From NCBI GenBank assembly GCA_944392975.1, contig CALXYN010000021.1:1-33079 (forward strand): 33,079 nt of DNA, given 5' to 3'. A program made the position numbers and the translations under genes. Position 1 is the stretch's first letter. Every line of letters begins with the position of its first letter. The notes below the pieces were generated by a model. That model worked only from the letters and a program-made list of their open reading frames with translations, did not search any database and was not told where the DNA came from. The stretch comes from an uncultured Spirochaetaceae bacterium. GTDB lineage: Bacteria > Spirochaetota > Spirochaetia > Sphaerochaetales > Sphaerochaetaceae. Shown in pieces: positions 23,774 to 30,289 of the stretch.

Positions 23774-24979
23774 ATGAACAATGTTCGCAGAATCACAGAT
23801 GATGTGTTCTATGTAGGTGCCAGCGACAGGCGCCTCTCGCTCTTCGAGAATATTTACCCGATTGAGCGCGGTGTGAGTTACAACTCATATCTTGTGCTTG
23901 ATGAGAAAACAGTCCTTCTGGATACGACGGACCATTCGGTTTCCAGAGAATTTCTGGAAAATGTGGAGACTGTGCTTGCAGGACGTCCTCTTGATTACCT
24001 TGTGGTCAATCATATGGAGCCTGACCACTGTGCGACAATTGCAGAGATTGTCCTCCGCTATCCTGATGTGAAGATTGTCGGCAATCAGAAAACATTCCAG
24101 ATGATCCGCCAGTTCTACACATTCGATGTGGATGAACGCGCCCATCTTGTCAAAGACGGAGATACGCTTACTACAGGTAAGCATACTTTTGCTTTTGTCT
24201 TTGCTCCGATGGTTCACTGGCCTGAGGTAATGGTTACTTTCGATACATTCAATGGCATCCTCTTTTCCGCTGATGCATTCGGTACATTCGGCGCTCTTGC
24301 AGGAAATCTCTTTGCAGATGAACTGGACTTTGAAGGGGAGTGGCTCGATGATGCCAGACGCTATTACATCAATATTGTTGGTAAGTATGGTGTACAGGTG
24401 ATGAATACCCTGAAGAAGGCTGCAACACTTCCTATTAAGATGATTCTTCCTCTTCATGGACCGGTATGGAGGGAGAATATTGAATGGTTCATCTCCAAGT
24501 ATCAGACTTGGGCATCATATGTTCCAGAAGAGAAGGGTGTGCTTGTTGTCTACTCTTCAATCTATGGTAATACTGCAAATGCAGTAGACCTTCTTGCTTC
24601 CATGACGGCAGAGAAGGGTGTGAAGAACATCCATGTATACGATGCTTCCAAAACAGATGTCTCCGTGCTTGTTTCTGAGTGTTTCAGATACAGTACCATT
24701 GTCTTCGCATCCCCTACATACAATGCTGAGATCTTCCCGAAAATGGAGATGCTTTTGATCGAACTGAAGGCACATGCCTTCCAGAATAGGGATGCAGTTG
24801 TCATTGAAAATGGTTCATGGGCACTTTCTGCAGGAAGGAAGATGACGGAAATGCTCTCCTCGATGAAGGATATCAGGATTATCGCACCGCTTCTTTCCAT
24901 CAAGTCCTCTCTGAAGGTAGAACAGCTTGAGGATATGGAGAAGATTGCGTCAGCTCTGGCTGAGAGCGTGAGAGAATAA
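23774..24979 (+). CDS. A-type flavoprotein / flavodiiron protein (O2 or NO reductase)
   Basis: 401 aa. N-terminal metallo-beta-lactamase-like domain carries every expected di-iron ligand: His80, Glu82, Asp84, His85 (HMEPDH), His148 (MVHWPE), Asp167 (ADAFG) and His228 (PLHGPVW). The C-terminal flavodoxin domain (about 255-398) opens with VLVVYSSIYGNTANA, the FMN phosphate loop, and has the SPTYN and ENGSWA loops. Flavodiiron proteins reduce O2 to water or NO to N2O with electrons from rubredoxin or similar, protecting anaerobes. No fused rubredoxin or reductase is present, and none is in the window. The hairpin directly upstream suggests conditional expression. Confidence 0.93.
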   Translation: MNNVRRITDDVFYVGASDRRLSLFENIYPIERGVSYNSYLVLDEKTVLLDTTDHSVSREFLENVETVLAGRPLDYLVVNHMEPDHCATIAEIVLRYPDVKIVGNQKTFQMIRQFYTFDVDERAHLVKDGDTLTTGKHTFAFVFAPMVHWPEVMVTFDTFNGILFSADAFGTFGALAGNLFADELDFEGEWLDDARRYYINIVGKYGVQVMNTLKKAATLPIKMILPLHGPVWRENIEWFISKYQTWASYVPEEKGVLVVYSSIYGNTANAVDLLASMTAEKGVKNIHVYDASKTDVSVLVSECFRYSTIVFASPTYNAEIFPKMEMLLIELKAHAFQNRDAVVIENGSWALSAGRKMTEMLSSMKDIRIIAPLLSIKSSLKVEQLEDMEKIASALAESVRE

Positions 24980-24987
24980 AACAGTGA

Positions 24988-25014
24988 AGCGGGGCTCCTG
25001 CCTCGCTTTTTCTT
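24988..25014 (+). terminator. Intrinsic terminator of the flavodiiron gene
   Basis: Stem AGCGGGG/CCTCGCT (7 bp, one G-U) with a 6-nt loop, followed by TTTTTCTTT. It ends just 11 nt before the mntP ATG and directly abuts that gene's GGAGA ribosome site. Confidence 0.75.
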
Positions 25015-25025
25015 TGGAGATTTGA

Positions 25026-25589
25026 ATGGGTATTGGTGAGCTTTTTGTGCTGGCCGTCGGGCTTAGCATGGATGCTTTTGCTGTGGCAATATGTAAAGGT
25101 CTCGCAATTGGAAAGTCGTCGTTTAAGAGTGCAGTGATAGTCGGTCTCTGGTTTGGTTTTTTCCAGGCCTTGATGCCTCTTATCGGTTATTTTGTCGGAT
25201 TGCAGCTTTCAGATTATATAAAGGCATTCGATCATTGGGTCGCATTTGTTCTTCTTGCTGCTATCGGTATATCCATGATAGTCGAATCGCGTTCCAAAAA
25301 GGAGGAGAACGAGAGTCCGTCTCTGAATATCAGGGCAATGTTTCCTCTTGCAGTTGCAACATCAATCGATGCACTCGCCTCGGGTATTGCCCTTGCTGCT
25401 GTCGATGGAAACATCTACTGGGCCGTATCGTTTATCGGAATCATCACGTTCACGCTATCTGCAATCGGCGTGAGGCTGGGGTCTCTGGCAGGTGTACGTT
25501 ACAAATCGAAAGCGGAACTTGCAGGTGGTATTATCCTGATAGCCATTGGCGCGAAAATACTGATTGAACATCTTGTGGAAGGAATGTGA
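25026..25589 (+). CDS. mntP: Manganese efflux pump MntP
   Basis: 187 aa, six membrane segments, full family length. Conserved motifs GLSMDAFAVAICKG (residues 13-26) and the mirrored ATSIDALASGIALA show the internal duplication and the acidic residues of the Mn2+ path. Exports Mn2+ from the cytoplasm. ATG at 25026 has GGAG 7 nt upstream. The 46-nt gap to the preceding stop is filled by a terminator, leaving no room for the yybP-ykoY manganese riboswitch that often controls this gene; expression likely depends on readthrough. Confidence 0.92.
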   Translation: MGIGELFVLAVGLSMDAFAVAICKGLAIGKSSFKSAVIVGLWFGFFQALMPLIGYFVGLQLSDYIKAFDHWVAFVLLAAIGISMIVESRSKKEENESPSLNIRAMFPLAVATSIDALASGIALAAVDGNIYWAVSFIGIITFTLSAIGVRLGSLAGVRYKSKAELAGGIILIAIGAKILIEHLVEGM

Positions 25590-25627
25590 ATTTTTCCATT
25601 TTTGAATGAAATCCGGCTTTTCTGATT

Positions 25628-25633
25628 TATAAT
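25628..25633 (+). promoter_or_regulatory. -10 box for cytidylate kinase-like copy 2
   Basis: Consensus TATAAT with transcription expected near 25640. The best upstream hexamer, TTGAAT at 25602, is 20 bp away, so the -35 is weak. AGGAGG follows 7-12 nt before the ATG. Confidence 0.4.
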
Positions 25634-25651
25634 AGAGTCAGGAGGCATTGA

Positions 25652-26287
25652 ATGGGTGAAAAAACTATCTATACAATCGGACGCCAGTTCGGTTCTGGCG
25701 GACGCATGGTTGGAAAGAAACTGGCTGAAAAGCTGGGTATTCCTTACTATGACAAGGAACTTCTTGTGATGGCAGCAAAGGACAGTGGCTACTCGGAAGA
25801 GCTTTTCAGAAATGCAGATGAAAAACCGGCATCTTCGCTTCTCTATTCGCTTGTGATGGGAAATTACCCGATGTCTTCTGGAACTCTTGGTTTCAATGAA
25901 ATGCCATTGAATGACCAGCTTTTCCTGATTCAGTCGAATACCATCAGGAAGGTAGCCTCAAAAGGTTCTTGCATAATCATTGGACGCTGTGGTGACTATA
26001 TCCTCCGTTCAAATCCTGATCTTATTTCAATCTTCATTCATGCTCCTCTTGAGGCGAGGGTGAAGAGAGCTGTGGAAGTCTATGGTGTTCCTGCTGACAG
26101 GGCAGAGGATGTCTGTCTCAAGAACGACAAGAGCCGTGCTAATTTCTACAACTATTACTCTGATCAGAAGTGGGGAATGAGCCGTACTTATTCGCTGTCC
26201 CTCGATTCTGCGATGCTTGGCATTGATGGATGCGTTGAGGAGATAATCCGCTTTACAGAGCTTCGCGATAAGCACAGGGCCGAATGA
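25652..26287 (+). CDS. Cytidylate kinase-like protein, copy 2
   Basis: 211 aa; ATG at 25652 with AGGAGGCATTGA upstream. Same family as 23131-23721: P-loop-like IGRQFGSGGRMVGKKLAEKL, YYDKELL, CIIIGRCGDYIL, NDKSRANFYNYYSDQKWG. The central region after YSLVMGNYP differs more between copies. Known members are annotated from sequence only; nucleotide phosphorylation is expected but the substrate is unproven. Its stop codon overlaps the start of the next gene (ATGATGA), indicating coupled translation with a YhcH-like protein. Confidence 0.8.
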   Translation: MGEKTIYTIGRQFGSGGRMVGKKLAEKLGIPYYDKELLVMAAKDSGYSEELFRNADEKPASSLLYSLVMGNYPMSSGTLGFNEMPLNDQLFLIQSNTIRKVASKGSCIIIGRCGDYILRSNPDLISIFIHAPLEARVKRAVEVYGVPADRAEDVCLKNDKSRANFYNYYSDQKWGMSRTYSLSLDSAMLGIDGCVEEIIRFTELRDKHRAE

Positions 26288-26664
26288 TGATAGTTTTCGA
26301 TACGCTTTCTGAGCTGGAGAGTTATGAGGGAGTGTTTCCTGCAATCAGAACAATTATTGGTGTTATGGATCGCTCCCTTCCTTATGAACAGGGGGATGGC
26401 CGTTATGATACCCCCGAAAAGAGCGATGTCAGATATATCATTGACAGTTTTCTCACTTCTGATAACGGCTTTGAAGCGGAAAAGCACAGTGGCAAGAATG
26501 TCATGGAGATTGTTCTCGAAGGTGATGAGATTGTCTCAGTGGAAGGTTCTGTGCTGAGAATGATGAACGGAAGATTCCTGATATACTCAGGGGAGGCGGA
26601 GGTAAGAAGAGCGCTTTCCTATGCGCTCCCGGAGCATACTAGAGCTGTCAGATTCATTTTTTGA
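26284..26664 (+). CDS. YhcH/YjgK/YiaL-like (DUF386) small protein
   Basis: 126 aa, soluble. The segment GFEAEKHSGKNVMEIVLEGDEIV matches the family pattern 'FEaHrxyxDIqxvleGeE' of cupin-like proteins linked to sialic acid or other sugar metabolism, but the usual central His pattern is incomplete and the protein is about 25 residues shorter than typical. Overlaps the preceding kinase-like gene by 4 nt. No sialic-acid genes are nearby. Assignment is tentative. Confidence 0.5.
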   Translation: MMIVFDTLSELESYEGVFPAIRTIIGVMDRSLPYEQGDGRYDTPEKSDVRYIIDSFLTSDNGFEAEKHSGKNVMEIVLEGDEIVSVEGSVLRMMNGRFLIYSGEAEVRRALSYALPEHTRAVRFIF

Positions 26665-26670
26665 AAAGAA

Positions 26671-26696
26671 CAGGGGTGCCAGTGATGACACCCCTG
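26671..26696 (-). terminator. Terminator between convergent genes
   Basis: 8-bp perfect stem CAGGGGTG/CACCCCTG with a 10-nt loop. On the minus strand it is followed by TTCTTTTC, suited to end the FKBP gene. The plus-strand tail (AGTTATG) is poor. Confidence 0.65.
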
Positions 26697-26713
26697 AGTT
26701 ATGAAATACCGTC

Positions 26714-28012
26714 TTATACTTCTTCTGATGTTTGCTGGATACTGTCCAACGTGATGTCGAAGATAAGGAGGGAATTGGGCTCGATTGTCTGTGTTCCATT
26801 CACACCATATCCAAGCTCTGGTGGAATGTATGCCCTGATACTGTCGCCTACAGTCATTGCCTTGACAGCCTCTGTAAAACCCGGAATGAGGGACTGAAGT
26901 GAGAATGTGACATTCTCTCCCTGATCCATTACTGTTCCGTCAATGAGCGTGAGAGTGTAATCAAGAGTTACAGTGTCTGTATCAACAGGGGAGGCACCTT
27001 CTGTCGTGTCATCGTATGTGTATTCAATCTGAACACCCGATGGAAGGACTGTCACCTCAGGTCTCTTGGCGTTATCTTCAAGGAATGTCTCTGCTTCGCC
27101 GAGATTTGCCTCTGCAAGTGCATCAAGCCATGCCCTGTAATCATCTGCGAGTTTCTGGATATAGGATTCAATGAAGCCGTTCATTTCCTCCTCAGTAAAT
27201 ACAGGTTCTGCTCCGTAAAGCGCTGTCAGAAGACCTGCTGCAAACTCCGGGGCCTGCACTACAACTCCGCCGTAAAGAAGATTTACGATTGTGAAGTAGC
27301 CATAAGCATAGCCGAACTGATCCTCCAGCGACTCCGGCCTTGCAAGTGCCATGATGCTTTCCTCATCCGCAATTACCTCGCCGTAATCTGTAGAAAGACC
27401 TGCGTTATAGACTTCAGTCATGAACTGATCAAGAACCTGTGACATCTCATCTGTTGTCAGAAGAGGTGTAACTGTTCCGATTTCTGCAGCATCAAGAACG
27501 CCTCTTGCAAAATATCCTCCACGTGGATAGAGATTCTGCGCAATCAGACCCTTCATTGAAAGATAGCCATATGAGTATGAGAATGCTGAATCAAGATTCT
27601 CTCTTTCAACGTTGCCGATGGCAATCTCTACACCAGGAAGGGCAGCAGGTGCTGTCATTTCAAATGGTATAAGTCCCGCATTCACCGCTTCTGTCACATC
27701 CCTGATTGCCGCCGCCGGCATTTGAGGTGGTATGGACATTGTCATTATGCCTGTGTCCTTCACTGCCAGAAATGTCCCATCCTTAATATCTGCAAGCGGC
27801 AGTGCAGACTCTGTTGTCGCTTCTGAAGCGTTGTAAATCACCCTTTCTCCGTCTTGACGGATTGCCTCAATTCTATAATTGCCCTGGTCGTCGACCGTAA
27901 CAAGTGTGACCTTGACAAGTGTCTCATCGCTCTGCAATTCCTGTACTCCCTGGGCAAAGAGCATAGCACCGGAGAAGAGCAGAACTGCAATAGCTGAAAG
28001 TATCCTTCTCAT
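26714..28012 (-). CDS. Exported FKBP-type peptidyl-prolyl isomerase
   Basis: 432 aa; ATG at 28012 with AGAGG upstream. Signal peptide MRRILSAIAVLLFSGAMLFAQG without a lipobox, so periplasmic. Residues of about 140-205 and 230-295 are two similar helical blocks (FSYSYGYLSMKGL and FGYAYGYFTIVNLL, each followed by an acidic helix), resembling duplicated FKBP N-terminal dimerisation domains. The C-terminal FKBP domain has VTLDYTLTLIDGTVMDQ, IPGFTEAVKAMTVGD and PPELGYGVNG. Catalyses proline cis-trans isomerisation and probably assists folding of exported proteins. Single gene, divergent from the deaminase operon. Confidence 0.88.
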   Translation of the reverse strand: MRRILSAIAVLLFSGAMLFAQGVQELQSDETLVKVTLVTVDDQGNYRIEAIRQDGERVIYNASEATTESALPLADIKDGTFLAVKDTGIMTMSIPPQMPAAAIRDVTEAVNAGLIPFEMTAPAALPGVEIAIGNVERENLDSAFSYSYGYLSMKGLIAQNLYPRGGYFARGVLDAAEIGTVTPLLTTDEMSQVLDQFMTEVYNAGLSTDYGEVIADEESIMALARPESLEDQFGYAYGYFTIVNLLYGGVVVQAPEFAAGLLTALYGAEPVFTEEEMNGFIESYIQKLADDYRAWLDALAEANLGEAETFLEDNAKRPEVTVLPSGVQIEYTYDDTTEGASPVDTDTVTLDYTLTLIDGTVMDQGENVTFSLQSLIPGFTEAVKAMTVGDSIRAYIPPELGYGVNGTQTIEPNSLLIFDITLDSIQQTSEEV

Positions 28013-28110
28013 TAGAAACCTCTTCTTTCTGTGTGTTTTTCTTCAAATTTAGCTATATGAGGATGTGTGGTCAACGAAGAGATGTGGAGATTCTGTGGAA
28101 ATGGGTAATG

Positions 28111-28119
28111 TGTTACAAT
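28111..28119 (+). promoter_or_regulatory. Extended -10 promoter of the deaminase operon, predicted leaderless
   Basis: TGTTACAAT is an extended -10 (TGn-TACAAT) with no good -35. The start, 7 nt on, falls at 28126, the first base of the ATG. No Shine-Dalgarno is present. Confidence 0.45.
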
Positions 28120-28125
28120 TGAATC

Positions 28126-28608
28126 ATGACAGATACTGATAAGAGACTTTTGAGAAGGACTGTAGATATTGCGCACCAGGCAATGGAGAAAGGCAATCAT
28201 CCTTTCGGAGCCCTGCTTGCAGATAAAGACGGTAATATCCTGATGGAGCAGGGTAATGAATTCCAGGAAGGTGGAAGTGCTTATCATGCAGAGACGCTGC
28301 TGTTGATGAAAGCGGCAAAGAAGTATTCTCCTGAGGAGCTGAAGAGCTGTACTCTCTATTCAAATTTTGAGCCATGCTGCATGTGTACAGGTGCACTTTA
28401 CTGGACGAATGTAGGACGCCTTGTCTTTGGGGCTACGGAGAAGGAACTTCTTGCCTGTACCGGTGATAACGAGGAGAATCCAACATTCTCCCTTTCTTCA
28501 AGAGAAGTTGTAGAAAGAGGGCAGAAAGACATCATCATAGAAGGCCCTGTCGAAGATGAGGAGCTTCTGGAGGAAATCCTGAAAGATCACATAGGGTTCT
28601 GGAAGTGA
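28126..28608 (+). CDS. Zinc-dependent nucleobase/nucleoside deaminase (CDA fold, GuaD-like)
   Basis: 160 aa. Zinc site: His54 in YHAE with the proton-shuttling Glu56, and Cys84/Cys87 in EPCCMCTGALYW. HPFGALL near residue 25 and the length place it with guanine deaminase-like and tRNA-adenosine-deaminase-like members of the cytidine deaminase superfamily rather than with cytidine deaminase. In operon with an isomerase and a purine nucleoside phosphorylase homologue. It could deaminate guanine released by the phosphorylase, or an adenine nucleoside before phosphorolysis; sequence alone cannot decide. Its TGA overlaps the GTG start of the next gene. Confidence 0.8.
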   Translation: MTDTDKRLLRRTVDIAHQAMEKGNHPFGALLADKDGNILMEQGNEFQEGGSAYHAETLLLMKAAKKYSPEELKSCTLYSNFEPCCMCTGALYWTNVGRLVFGATEKELLACTGDNEENPTFSLSSREVVERGQKDIIIEGPVEDEELLEEILKDHIGFWK

Positions 28609-29549
28609 TAGAGTCTCTTCTTCCTTCAATGCTTCGGCATGAGAATATATCGAGGGTGGAGATGGAAGGTGTTTATATAACGGACCGCCGTGCTCTGCCA
28701 TTTAATCATGAAGAAGTTCTCTGTCGCAATTTCAGCGAAGTTGCATTAGCTATCAAAGAAATGGTCACTCAGGGCGGAGGACCGCTGGAAGCTGCTCTCA
28801 ACGCTCTTCTTTTCACTTATAGGCATGATGAGAGTGAGCTCTCTGAAGCCGTTCTCTCTCTTTCATCTGCAAGACCCACGAACACGACTATGAAGAGAGA
28901 GCTTGAGAGTGTCATGGAACGCTACAGGGCAGGGGAGAATATGGAGGATGTGGTCTCCTCCGTCTTCAGACGTTATGATGAAATCTACGACAGGATATCT
29001 GATATAGGTGAGAGCCTTATTGAAGATGGGGATGGTATACTTACCACCTGCTTTCCGGAGCATACGTTCATGCTTTCGATGAAGAAGGCAGTGCTCGGTG
29101 GCAAGCATATCACTGTCTATGTTCCAGAGACTCGTCCATATCTTCAGGGAGCTCATCTGACGGAGCCATGTCTAAGGGAAATGGGTATAGAGTGCTTTCT
29201 CATTACCGATGGAATGCCCGGCCATTTCATGCGCTGTGGCAAGATAACAAAATACATGAGTGCTGTTGATCTAGCACTTCCTTCACGCCATGTGGTGAAT
29301 AAGACCGGCACGCTTGGAAATGCTATTGTGGCCAAGTACTATGGCATTCCATATTATGCTTTTTCAATTGGCCTTGATGAAAGCATGAATGCAGATGAGA
29401 TTGTGATTGAATACAGGGATGGGGAGAGTCTGAAGCGTATTTCCGGGGTACGTACGGCAGACGAAAAAGCTGCAGCACTCTATCCTTGTTTTGATATAAT
29501 AGACCCGGAACTTGTTACAGGAATAATAACAGAGGGAGGCGTAATTTGA
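28605..29549 (+). CDS. Divergent MtnA-like sugar-1-phosphate isomerase (eIF2B-related)
   Basis: 314 aa; GTG start at 28605, overlapping the deaminase stop (GTGA), GGAA upstream. MtnA isomerises 5-methylthioribose 1-phosphate to the ribulose form. Kept: the catalytic Cys149 (ILTTC) and Asp222 (AVDLAL), ETRPYLQGAHLT (175-186), ARPTNT (89-94) and VNKTGT. Changed: the phosphate-binding RGAPAIG motif of MtnA is QGGGPLE (56-62), and the N-terminus is short. This argues for a separate subfamily with a related but different pentose 1-phosphate substrate, such as ribose or 5-deoxyribose 1-phosphate. It is flanked by the deaminase and phosphorylase that would supply it. Confidence 0.8.
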   Translation: MIESLLPSMLRHENISRVEMEGVYITDRRALPFNHEEVLCRNFSEVALAIKEMVTQGGGPLEAALNALLFTYRHDESELSEAVLSLSSARPTNTTMKRELESVMERYRAGENMEDVVSSVFRRYDEIYDRISDIGESLIEDGDGILTTCFPEHTFMLSMKKAVLGGKHITVYVPETRPYLQGAHLTEPCLREMGIECFLITDGMPGHFMRCGKITKYMSAVDLALPSRHVVNKTGTLGNAIVAKYYGIPYYAFSIGLDESMNADEIVIEYRDGESLKRISGVRTADEKAAALYPCFDIIDPELVTGIITEGGVI

Positions 29550-30250
29550 AGGCTATAATCGGTGGAACCGGTATTGATAAGGACAAGCGTTTTCTTGATG
29601 GAATGGAGCGCCTTGTCACAAAGTATGGGGATTCTTACTATTCTGTGATTGACGGCATTGTATTCATGCCCCGCCATCGTCCAGGGCATTCGCTTCCACC
29701 TCATATGATTAATTATAAAGCCAATGTGCAGACGCTTGTGGATCTCGGTGTTGATGAGGTCATTTCAATATATGCTGTGGGATCAATCACGCGCCGTCTT
29801 GCTCCGGGACGTTTCGGGCTTGTAAGGGATTTCATAGATCTTGCTTATTCCCGTGAGAACACGTTCTATGATGGCAGTACAAGAGAGGTCAGGCATACAC
29901 CTTTTGTGGAGCCTTTTGACAGGAAACTCGGCGCATGTTTTGCAGGCAATGCGGTTCATGCTGGTTATTCTCTGGCGATGGACTCTGTTTACATAACAAC
30001 AAATGGCCCCAGGCTGGAGACACCGGCTGAGATCATGGCGTACAGGAATATGGGAGCAGACGTTGTCGGTATGACGCTGGGAACTGAAGCCGCGCTTTTA
30101 AAAGAAGCGGGAATCAGGAATGCAGCTGTTGCCTTCTCGATAAACTGGGCTGCAGGGCTGGATGCCGAGGGGATATCTTTCCTTGAAGATGAGACTGTGG
30201 ATAAACTTACAGAGGCAATTATAGCGATTGCGGTGAAAACGCTTTCCTGA
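29546..30250 (+). CDS. MTAP-family purine nucleoside phosphorylase, predicted 6-oxopurine specificity
   Basis: 234 aa; TTG start at 29546 with AGGGAGG 6 nt upstream, overlapping the isomerase stop (TTGA). Phosphorolysis of a nucleoside to base plus sugar 1-phosphate. Family motifs: IIGGTGI (4-10), PRHRPGHSLPPHMINYKAN (42-60), AVGSIT, TNGPRLETPAE (152-162) and GMT. Human MTAP recognises adenine through Asp220 and Asp222; the matching segment here is SINWAAG, giving Asn200 and Ala202, like bacterial methylthioinosine phosphorylase. It should therefore prefer inosine/guanosine-type bases over MTA. It passes the sugar phosphate to the MtnA-like isomerase. Confidence 0.85.
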   Translation: MKAIIGGTGIDKDKRFLDGMERLVTKYGDSYYSVIDGIVFMPRHRPGHSLPPHMINYKANVQTLVDLGVDEVISIYAVGSITRRLAPGRFGLVRDFIDLAYSRENTFYDGSTREVRHTPFVEPFDRKLGACFAGNAVHAGYSLAMDSVYITTNGPRLETPAEIMAYRNMGADVVGMTLGTEAALLKEAGIRNAAVAFSINWAAGLDAEGISFLEDETVDKLTEAIIAIAVKTLS

Positions 30251-30289
30251 TGTTGAGTTGATCGTGATATAAACGTAAAATCGAGAATT

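Noticed and set aside
23885-24457. A 190-aa minus-strand frame
   Set aside because: It is antisense to the flavodiiron gene, whose metal ligands are all in place.
24980-25025. A yybP-ykoY manganese riboswitch before mntP
   Set aside because: Only 46 nt separate the two genes and they are occupied by a terminator; the riboswitch needs about 100 nt.
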